A stretch of 64,000 nucleotides of DNA from Acidobacteriaceae bacterium dw_441 (GCA_018449715.1 JAAVVA010000001.1:124001-188000), one strand, 5' to 3'; counted from the stretch's first letter, positions 34,117 through 43,963 are shown. A program made the numbers and translations. Notes: generated by a model from the sequence alone, not told the origin.

Positions 34117-36351
34117 ATGGGATACAGGTTGAAGGTTTCGCGCTGGTGCGCGTCGGCGTGGTTGCTGGGAGTGGCGTTGCCGGTCTTTGCCGCGGATCGG
34201 ACCGTGAAGATCTGCGTGCGGAATGAGCATGGCGGCACGATTGCGGGCGCGGCGATGATCGTCAAAGGGCAGCGCGTGGTGAGCGACGCTTCCGGGTGCG
34301 CTTCGATTGCGGTCGCGGGTTCGCAGAGCATGGTGGAGGTTTCGCGCGACGGATTTGCCTCCTCCGCGCAGACGGTTGGCAACGGGGACGAGCTGGATGT
34401 GGTGCTGCGAGTGGCCTCGGTGACAAGCTCGGTGGAGGTGACGGCGGCGAGGATGCCGCTGGCGCTCGATGCCAGCGCGAGCAGCGTGCGCACGCTGGCG
34501 GGCAGCGAGCTGAAGGAGATTCCCGGCTTTACGCTGGATGACCGGCTGCGGCAGGTGGCGGGGTTTCAGCTGTTCCGCAGAACGAGTTCGTGGGTGGCGA
34601 ATCCGACGAGCCAGGGAACTTCGCTGCGAGGGTTGGGCTCGACCGCAGCGAGCAGGACGCTGGTGCTGAGCGATCAGGTTCCGCTGAACGATGCCTTTGG
34701 CGGATGGATTCACTGGAACGAGATTCCCGAGCTGGCGATGAGCCAGGTGGAGGTAATGCGTGGAGGCGCCTCGGACCTGTACGGTTCGAGCGCGATCGGC
34801 GGCGTGATCGACGTGCTTCCGGTGATCCCGCAGGAGGGGTTGCAGTATGCGCTTCACGCGAGCGGGGCGCAGCAGAACACCTCGACGGTGAACGGGCTGC
34901 TCGCTGGAACCGTGCGAGGCTGGGCGGGTCTGGGGGCGATGACCCTCTTCCGCACAGACGGCTACGTGACCACCGCGCCCGAAAGCAGGGGAGCGGTCGA
35001 CATTCCGGCGAACGTCCACGCGCAGAGCGGGCGGGTGGAGCTGCGGCATAATCTTGCCGGGGACGGCGTGGTGTTTCTGCGCGGCAACCTGCTGAATGAG
35101 TCGCGCAGCAACGGCACTCTTGCGACGACAAACGCGACGCGCATCTGGAGGTACGCCGCCGGAGGCGACTGGAACGATTCTGCGGCAGGAAGGTTCCTGC
35201 TGCGCCTGCACGGAGCGAACCAGGGGTACAGACAGAGCTTTTCGTCGGTGGCGGCAGGGCGAGCGACCGAGAGGCTGACGCGCCTGCAGCAGGTTCCTTC
35301 GATGCAGCTTGGAGGCTCAGGCCAGTGGGCGCGGACGTGGGGAGCGTTGACGGCGGTAGCCGGGGCCGATGTGCTGGATACGCGAGGCACGGACGCGGAA
35401 ACTCCCGTATCGAACGGAGTGAATCAGGCGACAGTGAGCACGAGCGCTCGCCAGCGCGACTCGGGCGTCTACGGCGAATTGCTGTGGCAACCGAGAAGCT
35501 GGTCGGTGGCGCTGTCGTCGCGTGTGGACCACTTCGCGAGCTTCGACGCGAAGCAGGTAGGGGCGACTCCCGCGCCTGTTCTGCCGGAGATCGGGGAGAC
35601 GATCTTCGACCCGAGGCTGGGCGTGGTGAAGCAGCTCGGCAAAGGAGTCTCGCTGACGGGTTCGGTGTTTCGCGCCTTTCGCGGGCCTTCGCTGAACGAG
35701 CTTTACCGAACGAGCCAGGTGGGGCAGCAGCTGACGCTGGCGAATCCGGCGCTGCGATCGGAGAGGGCGACGGGATGGGAGGCCGGTGGGCTGGCCAACA
35801 TTCATCGCGTCGGTTCGGTGCGGGCGAGCTACTTCTGGACGCAGGTGAACCGGCCAGTGGCGGCGGTGACGATCAGCTCCACACCAACGACTTCGACGCT
35901 GCTGCGGCAGAATCTCGGACAGCTGACGAGCAAGGGCATCACGCTTGAAGCCGAGGTGAGGCCGGTGGGGTATCTCGTCCTGAAGGGCGGCTACCAGTAC
36001 GCCGACTCGACGGTGACGAAGTTCCAGGCCGATCCGACGCTGGTGGGCAAGTGGACGGCGCAGGTTCCGCGCAACTCGGGCTCGCTGGAGGCGCGGCTGG
36101 AGAAGGAGCGCCTGGGCGTCTTAGGCGTGTACCTGCGCACGAGCGGGCAGCAGTTCGACGACTCCTCGAACCAGTACCGGCTGGCCGGGTTTGCGCAGGT
36201 GGACCTGTACGCGGAGCACAGCTTTACGCGCTGGCTGAGAGTGTGGGCCTCGGTGCAGAACGTAGGCAACGAGAGGATCGAGGCAGGGAGAACCCCACTG
36301 CTGACGCTGGGCGCTCCGAGGATTGTCTCGGGAGGAATACGGCTGCACTGA
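34117..36351 (+). CDS. TonB-dependent receptor, siderophore/cobalamin size class
   Basis: 744 residues: signal peptide (cut near VFAAD, residue 25), a short beta-sandwich prefix (TVKICVRNEHGGTIAGAAMI), then the plug (DDRLRQVAGFQLFRR, TSQGTSLRGLGSTAASRTLVLSDQVPLND, VEVMRGGASDLYGSSAIGGVIDV) and a 22-strand barrel with FRAFRGPSLNELYR and a C-terminal RIVSGGIRLH. This is the compact type used for iron chelates, cobalamin or copper, unlike the two Oar-like receptors. No binding-protein or ABC genes are adjacent, so the ligand is unknown. Convergent with the LysR gene 8 bp away. Confidence 0.9.
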   Translation: MGYRLKVSRWCASAWLLGVALPVFAADRTVKICVRNEHGGTIAGAAMIVKGQRVVSDASGCASIAVAGSQSMVEVSRDGFASSAQTVGNGDELDVVLRVASVTSSVEVTAARMPLALDASASSVRTLAGSELKEIPGFTLDDRLRQVAGFQLFRRTSSWVANPTSQGTSLRGLGSTAASRTLVLSDQVPLNDAFGGWIHWNEIPELAMSQVEVMRGGASDLYGSSAIGGVIDVLPVIPQEGLQYALHASGAQQNTSTVNGLLAGTVRGWAGLGAMTLFRTDGYVTTAPESRGAVDIPANVHAQSGRVELRHNLAGDGVVFLRGNLLNESRSNGTLATTNATRIWRYAAGGDWNDSAAGRFLLRLHGANQGYRQSFSSVAAGRATERLTRLQQVPSMQLGGSGQWARTWGALTAVAGADVLDTRGTDAETPVSNGVNQATVSTSARQRDSGVYGELLWQPRSWSVALSSRVDHFASFDAKQVGATPAPVLPEIGETIFDPRLGVVKQLGKGVSLTGSVFRAFRGPSLNELYRTSQVGQQLTLANPALRSERATGWEAGGLANIHRVGSVRASYFWTQVNRPVAAVTISSTPTTSTLLRQNLGQLTSKGITLEAEVRPVGYLVLKGGYQYADSTVTKFQADPTLVGKWTAQVPRNSGSLEARLEKERLGVLGVYLRTSGQQFDDSSNQYRLAGFAQVDLYAEHSFTRWLRVWASVQNVGNERIEAGRTPLLTLGAPRIVSGGIRLH

Positions 36352-36359
36352 GTCCGCGT

Positions 36360-37259
36360 TCAGGTACGCAGCTTGCTTGCGGCATGAATGCGGGCGAGCT
36401 TGCGGAAGTTGCGGTTCAGGTCGTTGTCGTGATGCGGCGACCAGACCATGACGAACTCGACGAAGGCGTTTTTTGCCTTGAGCGGGCAGAAGGCGAGATC
36501 GCGGGCGCGGGTCTGCTGCTGGTTCAGCGGGAGCAGCGCCACTCCTTCGCCCGCCTGCACCATCAGGACGACGCTCGACCAGACCGACGAGATGCTGGCG
36601 ATGCGAGGGGAGAAACCGGCCTCGGCGCACAGCTCGATGACCTTGTCGAAGACCGAGGGCGAGACGTCGCGTGAGGAGAGCACGAAGGGCTCATGCGCGA
36701 GATCGCGAAGATCGACGGGACCGGGAGCGACAGGGTGGCCCTTGGGGACGATGGCGACGATAGGGTCCTGGTGGATCAGCTCGGAGGCAAGCTCGCTGCG
36801 GAACTCGGGCTCGAGGCGGCGGCTGAAGCCGATGTCGATTTCGCCGCGGACGAGAGCGGGCCATTGACGAGCGGGAGGCATCTCCACGAGCGATAGCCGG
36901 ATGCCGGGATGCTGGTTGCGGAAGGTGCTGATAAGTCGAGGGAAGTCCACGACGATGCTGCCCGCGAAAAAACCGATGCGGAGCGTGCCGATTTCTCCTC
37001 GGTCGGCGCGGCGGGCGATGTCGATTGCGTTTTCGGCATTGGCAAGAATGCGGCGAGCCTCGTCGAGAAACAGCTCTCCGGCGACGGTGAGGCTGGTCTT
37101 GCGCGAGGAGCGGGTGAAGAGCTGAACGCCGATCTCCTGCTCGAGGTCGGCGAGCTGTTCGCTGATGGCGGACTGTGCGACGTGAAGCCTCCGCGCCGCT
37201 GCGCTGAAGCTGCCCTGCTCGGCGGTGGCGACGAGGTAGCGTAGGTGTCTCAGCTCCAT
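36360..37259 (-). CDS. LysR-family transcriptional regulator
   Basis: 299 residues from MELRHLRYLVATAEQ; the longer frame that begins at 37811 only runs antisense through the efflux gene. The winged HTH covers residues 1-60 (GSFSAAARRLHVAQSAISEQLADLEQEIG) and the substrate domain 90-295. It is divergent from the RND operon with 129 bp between starts, and a T-N11-A dyad lies 11-27 nt upstream of its start, so it most likely controls itself and the efflux genes in response to a small effector. Confidence 0.93.
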   Translation of the reverse strand: MELRHLRYLVATAEQGSFSAAARRLHVAQSAISEQLADLEQEIGVQLFTRSSRKTSLTVAGELFLDEARRILANAENAIDIARRADRGEIGTLRIGFFAGSIVVDFPRLISTFRNQHPGIRLSLVEMPPARQWPALVRGEIDIGFSRRLEPEFRSELASELIHQDPIVAIVPKGHPVAPGPVDLRDLAHEPFVLSSRDVSPSVFDKVIELCAEAGFSPRIASISSVWSSVVLMVQAGEGVALLPLNQQQTRARDLAFCPLKAKNAFVEFVMVWSPHHDNDLNRNFRKLARIHAASKLRT

Positions 37260-37269
37260 GAAAGTATGA

Positions 37270-37286
37270 TATCGGTTTTTCCGATA
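37270..37286. promoter_or_regulatory. Candidate LysR operator
   Basis: TATCGG (37270-37275) and CCGATA (37281-37286) form a 6-bp dyad with a 5-nt spacer; T72 and A84 within it meet the T-N11-A rule for LysR boxes. It lies in the divergent region between the LysR gene and the RND operon. Confidence 0.6.
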
Positions 37287-37388
37287 GATGCCGCCGGAAA
37301 GAACTGCGCGACAATTACCCTGTGGAGGAATCAATATAGAGGTTGGAAGAACTCGCAGTTTTTGCGGAAATGAGGTGCCGGGGACGCG

Positions 37389-40300
37389 ATGTGGATCGTT
37401 AAAGTTGCGCTGAATCGGCCGTATACCTTTATTGTTCTCGCGCTCCTGATCCTGATCGCTGCGCCTGTGGTTATCCTGCGGACTCCAACGGATATCTTTC
37501 CCGACATCAACATTCCGGTCGTTTCGATCGGATGGCAGTACACGGGGCTGAATCCGGAGGAGCTGGAAGGCCGCCTGACCTCGCCGTATGAAAAGTCGCT
37601 GACGACGCTGGTGGACAACATCGAGCATGTCGAGTCGACCACGTACAACGGTGTGGTCGTGGTCAGGATCTTTCTGCAGCCTGGAGCCTCGCTCGACACA
37701 GCGAACGCGCAGGTGACGGCGGCATCGCAGTATCTTCTGCGCCAGCTGCCGCCGGGAATTCTTCCGCCGGAGATCATCAACTTCTCCGCGTCGAGCGTGC
37801 CGATTCTGCAACTGGGCCTTTCGGGGCAGGGTCTCTCCGAGTCGCAGCTGAACGATTATGCCGCGAACTTCGTTCGTCCGCTACTTGTAACGGTGAGAGG
37901 TACAGTTGTTCCGTTGCCGTATGGAGGCAAGCAGCGCCAGATCACGATCAACATGGATCAGGCCGCGATGCAGTCGAAGGGAATCGCTCCGGGCGACCTG
38001 CTGAGTGCGGTCGCGCAGCAGAATGTCGTAACTCCGTCAGGAACGATCAAGATCGGTCAGGCGGAGTATGACGTGCGCGCAAACGGCACGCCGCGCACGG
38101 TGGAAGAGCTGGCGAATCTTCCGCTGAAGCAGGTGAATGGCACGACGATCTATCTGCGCGATGTCGCGAGCGTGAGCGACGGGTTCCAGGTGCAGACCAA
38201 CCTGGTGCGGCAGGATGGTCGCCGCGGTGTGCTGGTCTCGATCCTGAAGAATGGCAACTCTTCGACGCTCGATATCGTGAAGGGAGTCCGCGCAATGCTT
38301 CCGCGCATTGCCACGACCGTTCCTCCTGAGCTGAAGATGACGCCGCTGTCGGACCAGAGCGTCTTTGTGCGCGGCGCGGTGGAGGGTGTCATCCGCGAGG
38401 CGGTGATCGCCGCGGCGCTGACCGCCATCATGATTCTGGTGTTCCTCGGAAGCTGGCGTTCGACGCTGATTATCGCGGTCTCGATCCCGCTTTCGATTCT
38501 GACTTCGGTGATCGTGCTCAGCCTGATGGGCGAGACGATCAACACGATGACGCTGGGCGGACTTGCGCTGGCCGTCGGCATCCTGGTGGACGATGCTACG
38601 GTGACGATTGAGAACATCGAGCGTTTCCTCGAAGAGGGCTATCCGCTGCGCGAAGCGATTCTCGAAGGCGCGGCGCAGATCGCAGTTCCGGCGATGGTTT
38701 CGACGCTGTGCATCTGCATCGTCTTCCTGCCGATGTTCTTCCTCAGCGGCGTGGCGCGATTCCTCTTCGTGCCGCTGGCGGAGGCTGTGGTCTTCGCGAT
38801 GCTCGCCAGCTATATCCTCAGCCGTACGCTGGTTCCCACGCTCGCAATGTACCTGTTGCAGGAGCATGGACATGGAGGGAAGGGGAATGGATTCTTCGCA
38901 AGGTTCCAGCGCTCCTTCGAGGCTGGCTTCGAGCGTCTGCGCCTCGGCTATCATGGGCTGCTTGCGGGGCTGGTCTCGCGGCGAAGGGTCTTCGTTCCGT
39001 CGTTCCTTCTGCTGTGTCTCGTCTGCTTCGTGCTGATTCCTTTCATGGGAGAGGACTTCTTCCCCGATACGGACAGCGGACAGTTCATCCTTCATATTCG
39101 CGGCGTTTCGGGGCTGCGCATCGAAGAGACGGCGCGGCTGTTCGACCTCGTCGAGACGGAGATCCGAAAGCAGATTCCTGCGGCGGAGATCGACAACATT
39201 CTCGACAACATCGGACTGCCATACAGCCCGATGAACACGCAGCATCTGACCAATGGCTCGCTGGGATCGAACGAAGGCGATGTGCTGGTGACCCTGAAGG
39301 AAGACCATCACCCAACGGCGAACTATGTCAGCACGCTGCGGCGTGAGCTTCCGCGCAAGTTTCCGAGCGCCACCTTCTACATGCTGCCCGCCGATATCAC
39401 GACGCAGATTCTGAACTTCGGTCTTCCTGCGCCGATTGATATTCAGCTGGAAGGCAACGATGTAGATGCAAGCAAGGAGCAGGCGGACAAGATTCTGGCT
39501 GAGCTGCGCAAGGTTCCGGGAATCGCCGACCTTCGTATTCAGCAGCCGTTCGACTACCCCACGCTGGAGCTTGCGGTGGATCGCACCAAGGCCGCGCAGG
39601 GTGGTTACAGCGAGCGCGATATCGCGACCAGCGTTCTGAATACTCTGAGCGGAAGCTTCCAGGTGACGCCGATGTTCTTCCTGAACTGGAAGAACCATGT
39701 GAACTACAACCTGGTGGCGCAGACGCCGCAGTACAAGATGTCGTCGATCCAGGACCTGCATAACATTCCGATCAACCGGACGCTCTCAGGCTCTGCTCCT
39801 GCGGGAAACCAGTCCACGCCGGAGATTCTTGGCGACCTCGCCACGGTGCAGCGCAGCCACGAGATGCAGGTCGTCAACCACTACAACATCCGGCGCGTGG
39901 TCGATATCTACGGCAACGTGCAGGGACGCGATCTCGGCGGAGTAAGCCGCGACATAGAGAGGATTCTCGATAAGAGCAGAAAGGGATTGCCGCGCGGAAC
40001 CTATGTCTCGCTGAAGGGACAGGTTCAGACGATGCGCAGCTCTTACATCGGTCTGATCGGCGGACTGTTCTTCTCGATTGTGCTGGTGTACCTGCTGATC
40101 GTGGTGAACTTCCAGAGCTGGGTCGATCCGTTCATCATCATCACGGCACTGCCTGCGGCTCTGGCCGGAATCATCCTCTTCCTTTTCCTGACGCACACGA
40201 CGCTGAGCGTTCCGGCGCTGATGGGAGCGATCATGTGCATGGGCGTCGCGACGGCGAACAGCATTCTCGTGATCTCGTTTGCGAAGATTCGTCTGGAAGA

Positions 40301-40583
40301 GCATGGCGATGCGATCAAGGCCGCGATCGAGGCCGGAACCACACGCTTCCGTCCCGTGCTGATGACGGCGCTGGCCATGATTATCGGCATGGTTCCGATG
40401 GCGATGGGAATGGGCGACGGCGGCGAGCAGAACGCTCCTCTGGGACGAGCCGTAATCGGCGGCCTGTTGTGCGCGACGGTGGCGACGCTGATCTTTGTTC
40501 CGAGCGTCTTTGCCCTGATTCATGGAAGCGAGAAAAGTCGCCGCGCGCGTGAACAGAAGCGGCTTGTCGAGGAGCACGCATGA
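37389..40583 (+). CDS. RND-family efflux permease (AcrB/MdtB-like)
   Basis: 1,064 residues with the 12-helix RND plan: helix 1 followed by PTDIFPDINIPVVSI, large periplasmic porter domains, helices 2-6 with the proton-relay pair Asp401-Asp402 in GILVDDATVTIENIE, the second half PDTDSGQFILHIRG and helices 8-12 (MGAIMCMGVATANSILVI, LGRAVIGGLLCATVATLIF). It belongs to the hydrophobe/amphiphile exporter branch; one half of the proton relay differs from heavy-metal CusA. Its 3' end overlaps the adaptor start by 4 bp. The substrate cannot be inferred. Confidence 0.95.
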   Translation: MWIVKVALNRPYTFIVLALLILIAAPVVILRTPTDIFPDINIPVVSIGWQYTGLNPEELEGRLTSPYEKSLTTLVDNIEHVESTTYNGVVVVRIFLQPGASLDTANAQVTAASQYLLRQLPPGILPPEIINFSASSVPILQLGLSGQGLSESQLNDYAANFVRPLLVTVRGTVVPLPYGGKQRQITINMDQAAMQSKGIAPGDLLSAVAQQNVVTPSGTIKIGQAEYDVRANGTPRTVEELANLPLKQVNGTTIYLRDVASVSDGFQVQTNLVRQDGRRGVLVSILKNGNSSTLDIVKGVRAMLPRIATTVPPELKMTPLSDQSVFVRGAVEGVIREAVIAAALTAIMILVFLGSWRSTLIIAVSIPLSILTSVIVLSLMGETINTMTLGGLALAVGILVDDATVTIENIERFLEEGYPLREAILEGAAQIAVPAMVSTLCICIVFLPMFFLSGVARFLFVPLAEAVVFAMLASYILSRTLVPTLAMYLLQEHGHGGKGNGFFARFQRSFEAGFERLRLGYHGLLAGLVSRRRVFVPSFLLLCLVCFVLIPFMGEDFFPDTDSGQFILHIRGVSGLRIEETARLFDLVETEIRKQIPAAEIDNILDNIGLPYSPMNTQHLTNGSLGSNEGDVLVTLKEDHHPTANYVSTLRRELPRKFPSATFYMLPADITTQILNFGLPAPIDIQLEGNDVDASKEQADKILAELRKVPGIADLRIQQPFDYPTLELAVDRTKAAQGGYSERDIATSVLNTLSGSFQVTPMFFLNWKNHVNYNLVAQTPQYKMSSIQDLHNIPINRTLSGSAPAGNQSTPEILGDLATVQRSHEMQVVNHYNIRRVVDIYGNVQGRDLGGVSRDIERILDKSRKGLPRGTYVSLKGQVQTMRSSYIGLIGGLFFSIVLVYLLIVVNFQSWVDPFIIITALPAALAGIILFLFLTHTTLSVPALMGAIMCMGVATANSILVISFAKIRLEEHGDAIKAAIEAGTTRFRPVLMTALAMIIGMVPMAMGMGDGGEQNAPLGRAVIGGLLCATVATLIFVPSVFALIHGSEKSRRAREQKRLVEEHA

Positions 40584-41860
40584 GTATGAACGGCGGAAGC
40601 AACGTGGAGAGTGAGATGCCAGGCACGCAGGAAAACTCGCAGGAAACCGTAGGGACGCAGAAGGCCGATGTCGTTCCGGCGCACAAGGAAGAGTTTCACG
40701 CCAACGATCTGGTGCAGGGGCCGGGAGGCGGTCGCACCATCGGCATCCTCTTCGCGATTGTGCTGGTCGGAGCCATTCTCTATGGTCTTCACGTGCGCTC
40801 CTCGCATGAGAAGCAGCTTGCGCATGAGACGAATGAAGCCGCAATTCCAACGGTGAACGTGGTTCGCCCGCAGCTGGGTTCAGCCGCGCAGGACCTGGTG
40901 CTGCCGGGCAACGTGCAGGCCTTCACGGAGACGCCGATCTACTCGCGCACCAACGGCTATCTGAAGAAGTGGTACTTCGACATCGGCTCGCGTGTGCGCA
41001 AGGGACAGCTGCTCGCGGAGATCGAGACGCCGGAGATCGATCAGCAGCTTCAGCAGTCGCAGGCAGAGCTGGAGAGGATTCAGGCGAACATGGAGCTGGC
41101 CGGTGTGACCAGCAATCGCTGGCAGAGCCTTCTGGCCAAGCACGCCGTCTCGCAGCAGGAGGCCGACCAGGCGCGCAGCAATTACATCGCCGCGCAGGCC
41201 GCGGTAGATGCAAGCAAGGCAAACGTGCGGCGGCTCGAACAGCTGCAGAATTACGAGAGGATCGTCGCTCCGTTCGACGGCGTGATTACAGCGCGCAACA
41301 CGGATGTAGGCGACCTGATCAATGCTGGTTCGGGCTCGACGAATCCTCGCGAGTTGTTTCACCTGGCCGCGACGAACAGCCTGCGCGTTTATGTCGCGGT
41401 GCCCGAGACCTATGCCGATGTGATTCGCAACGGCGACACCGCCACGCTGACGCAGGACTCCAACCCCGACGTGAAGATTCAGGGCAAGATCACGCGTAAC
41501 GCCAACGCCATCGATCACACGACACGCACGCTGAACGTCGAGGTCGATGTCGATAACCGCGACGGCAAGCTGCTGCCCGGAGCCTATGTCTTCGCTCACT
41601 TCCACGTTCCTGCCGGAAGCAACACAGTGACGATTCCTTCGAACACGGTGCTGTTTCGCGCAGAGGGGCTGCGCGTAGGAGTGGTCCGCAACGATCATGT
41701 TCAGCTGGTTCCCATCTCCATCGGGCACGACTACGGCAGCACGGTCGAGGTGATCTCAGGGCTGACGACCGAGGACGAAGTGATCCTCGATCCTTCGGAC
41801 TCCTTGACGAGCGGCATGGAGGTTCGCGCCAACCGCGCAGCGACGAAGGGGCGGCCATGA
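40580..41860 (+). CDS. RND periplasmic adaptor (MFP)
   Basis: 426 residues. An unusually long cytoplasmic N-terminus of about 50 residues precedes the single membrane helix (residues 52-72). Then follow the split lipoyl domain (IYSRTNGYLKKWYFDIGSRVRKGQLLAEIETPEID), an alpha-hairpin coiled coil, the beta-barrel (ERIVAPFDGVITARNTDVGDLI) and a membrane-proximal domain. Most RND adaptors are lipoproteins; this one is helix-anchored. It links the permease to the outer-membrane channel encoded next, with ATGA overlaps on both sides. Confidence 0.93.
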   Translation: MSMNGGSNVESEMPGTQENSQETVGTQKADVVPAHKEEFHANDLVQGPGGGRTIGILFAIVLVGAILYGLHVRSSHEKQLAHETNEAAIPTVNVVRPQLGSAAQDLVLPGNVQAFTETPIYSRTNGYLKKWYFDIGSRVRKGQLLAEIETPEIDQQLQQSQAELERIQANMELAGVTSNRWQSLLAKHAVSQQEADQARSNYIAAQAAVDASKANVRRLEQLQNYERIVAPFDGVITARNTDVGDLINAGSGSTNPRELFHLAATNSLRVYVAVPETYADVIRNGDTATLTQDSNPDVKIQGKITRNANAIDHTTRTLNVEVDVDNRDGKLLPGAYVFAHFHVPAGSNTVTIPSNTVLFRAEGLRVGVVRNDHVQLVPISIGHDYGSTVEVISGLTTEDEVILDPSDSLTSGMEVRANRAATKGRP

Positions 41861-43332
41861 AGAGTTCGTTGCACACGATCGGCACGGCGCTGGCTCTCTC
41901 CGCGGTGATGGCGCTGGCAGGCTGCAAGGTGGGGCCGGAGTATGCGCGGCCCGCGGCACCGCTGGCTCCTGAGTTCAAGGAGGCGTTGCCGAGCAACTTC
42001 AAGGCCTCCGACGGATGGAAGCTCGCGCAGCCCAGCGACGCGCAGCTCAAGGGAGAGTGGTGGAAGCTCTTTCAGGATGAGCAGCTGAATACGCTCGAAG
42101 CGCAGGTCGATCCTGCGAACCAGACGCTGAAGCAGGCGGAGGCGAACTTCCGCGCATCGCGTGCTTCGATTCGCTTCTATCGCGCTTCGCAGGCTCCGAC
42201 GATCTCGGTCGATCCGAGCGTCGGTGCTGTTCGCAACTCCGCGAATCAGCCGTACTTCAACAAGTCTCTGGCAAACAACGGCGTAGGCGATTTCACTCTT
42301 CCTATCGATCTGAACTACGAGATCGATCTGTGGGGAAGGATTCGCCGCAGTGTGACGCAGGCGCGGGAAGAGGCACAAGCCTCGGCCGCCGACCTTGAGA
42401 CGACGCGTCTGTCGCTTCATGCGGAGCTTGCCATCGACTACTTCAACCTGCGCTCCGCCGACGCGCAGCGAAAACTGTTGGACGAAACGGTCTCGGCCTT
42501 TCGCGACGCTCTGCAACTGACCGAGGACAGGTACAACGGAGGAGCGGCTCCTCTATCGGATGTGACGCAGGCGAGGACGCAGTTGCAGACCGCGCAGGTG
42601 CAGGCGACGGACGTCGACATCATGCGCGCGGACTACGAGCACGCCATTGCGATCCTCATCGGCAAGCCTCCGGCGCAACTGACGTTGCCGCGCACTCCGG
42701 TGACGGTGGCGGGGCCGGTGCTTCCGGGCCTGCCCGGCGTGCTGCCCTCGCAGCTTCTTGAGCGCAGGCCCGACATCGCGGCAGAGGAGCGTCAGATGGC
42801 TGCGGCAAACGAACAGATCGGAATCGCGCAGGCGGCGTTTTATCCGTCGCTTTCGCTTTCGGCGGCCGCTGGTTTTACCGGAACCTCCGCGTTGAACTGG
42901 TTCAACTGGCCCAGCCGCTTCTTTGCCGTTGGTCCGACGTTGTCGCAGACGGTCTTCGATCATGGCCGCAGAAGAGCGACCACGGACATCGCCCGCGCCC
43001 AGTATGATTCAACGGTCGCGTCGTACCGGCAGACCACGCTGAATGCGTTTCAGCAGGTGGAAGACAGCCTGAACGCTCTGCACGGGCTTGAGATCGAGTC
43101 GTCGCAACAGCAGGCCGCAACGACCTCGGCGCAGCAGTCGCTCGACCTCTTCAACACGCGCTACGAGGGTGGCGTCGATACGTACCTGCAGGTCATCACC
43201 TGGCAGACCGCGCTGTTGCAGAACGAGCGCAACGACATCGACATCACGCGGCGCAGGCTCGAAGCGAGTGTGCTGCTGATCAAGGCTCTCGGCGGCGGGT
43301 GGGATACGACGCAGCTTCCGCAGCAACCCTGA
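41857..43332 (+). CDS. NodT-family outer-membrane efflux lipoprotein
   Basis: 491 residues. Signal peptide with lipobox LAGC gives an acylated Cys23, followed by KVGPEYARP, the standard NodT/OprM opening. Two OEP repeats are visible (LNTLEAQVDPANQTLKQAEANFRASRA and ISLSAAAGF-like FYPSLSLSAAAGFTG), with DYFNLRSADAQRKLL and GGVDTYLQVITWQTALLQNE. It forms the trimeric exit duct of the tripartite pump. A strong terminator ends the operon 20 nt later. Confidence 0.94.
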   Translation: MKSSLHTIGTALALSAVMALAGCKVGPEYARPAAPLAPEFKEALPSNFKASDGWKLAQPSDAQLKGEWWKLFQDEQLNTLEAQVDPANQTLKQAEANFRASRASIRFYRASQAPTISVDPSVGAVRNSANQPYFNKSLANNGVGDFTLPIDLNYEIDLWGRIRRSVTQAREEAQASAADLETTRLSLHAELAIDYFNLRSADAQRKLLDETVSAFRDALQLTEDRYNGGAAPLSDVTQARTQLQTAQVQATDVDIMRADYEHAIAILIGKPPAQLTLPRTPVTVAGPVLPGLPGVLPSQLLERRPDIAAEERQMAAANEQIGIAQAAFYPSLSLSAAAGFTGTSALNWFNWPSRFFAVGPTLSQTVFDHGRRRATTDIARAQYDSTVASYRQTTLNAFQQVEDSLNALHGLEIESSQQQAATTSAQQSLDLFNTRYEGGVDTYLQVITWQTALLQNERNDIDITRRRLEASVLLIKALGGGWDTTQLPQQP

Positions 43333-43352
43333 GATTGAGTTTGTGGGTGGAC

Positions 43353-43391
43353 GGCCTGGCAGCGATTCCCTGTGCTGCCAGGCCTTTTTTT
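43353..43391 (+). terminator. Rho-independent terminator of the RND operon
   Basis: 11-bp G/C-rich stem (43353-43363 with 43374-43384), 10-nt loop, then seven T residues. Confidence 0.94.
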
Positions 43392-43643
43392 GTCCTGAAC
43401 CTGCGAAAGGAAGGTTGGGTCCGTCAGAAAATTTTGAAAAAAGTCGGCAATTTCGCTTGACCACGATATAGGACCAATTTAGTCTCCATTTATCGGGATG
43501 GACGGAATCCCGCATGGGAGAAGGCGAGGATCGACCTTCTCCGGTAGCAGAAAAGATGACCGTAAGAGTAGACGAGGCAAGCGAGGCTTCGTTACTGCGG
43601 AGGCGGTTCATCTTTTCTTTCCCATAAGGTTTGGAGGGCGTCG
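43392..43643. promoter_or_regulatory. Upstream region of the 80-residue protein gene
   Basis: No gene seen between the RND terminator and 43644. A plausible sigma-70-like promoter is TTGACC at 43457-43462 with TAGTCT at 43480-43485 (17-bp spacer). TTGGAGGG is the ribosome binding site at about 43630. Confidence 0.35.
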
Positions 43644-43886
43644 ATGAGCGATGTGAATGTGGTTCTGGCAGAGCGTGGTGGATTTGGAGCGGTTCGGCTC
43701 TGCGGGTGCAAGTCGATTCATCTGAGTGTCGGTCCTGTAACGCTGAACATGGAGCCGGAGGCGTTTGCCCAGGCTGCGATTCTGATCCGGCAGGCGATGG
43801 AGTCGCTGGCGGTGATCGTTGCATCGGGCGAGATGGATCTGGAGAAGACGGGTGGCTTGCAGCAGGCCAGCTCGATGCCGAATTAA
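43644..43886 (+). CDS. Small hypothetical protein (80 residues)
   Basis: The protein reads MSDVNVVLAERGGFGAVRL, then CGCKSIHLSVGPVTLNMEPEAF and a helix AQAAILIRQAMESLAVIVAS. The beta-rich first half and single C-terminal helix with a CGC pair suggest a small folded cytosolic protein. A good ribosome binding site (TTGGAGGG) and normal codon use support expression. I do not recognise a family and make no functional call. The GH63-like gene begins 77 nt downstream. Confidence 0.65.
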   Translation: MSDVNVVLAERGGFGAVRLCGCKSIHLSVGPVTLNMEPEAFAQAAILIRQAMESLAVIVASGEMDLEKTGGLQQASSMPN

Positions 43887-43963
43887 TTCTTCGAGAGCCG
43901 CAGCAGGAGGGAAGAACGAAGACTCCTTGTCGATGATGTCCTCTGAAATGTACAGTGCTTCAA

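Noticed and set aside
32616..34117. Possible cobalamin riboswitch before the compact TonB receptor
   Set aside because: The gap is only 186 bp and I find no B12-box-like sequence or stable multi-stem fold by eye.
36360..37811. Long form of the LysR protein starting at 37811
   Set aside because: The extra N-terminus is antisense to the RND gene and the HTH starts exactly at Met 37259.
38037..39761. 574-residue minus-strand frame inside the RND permease
   Set aside because: His/Arg/Gln-rich mirror frame; the permease on the plus strand has all family motifs.
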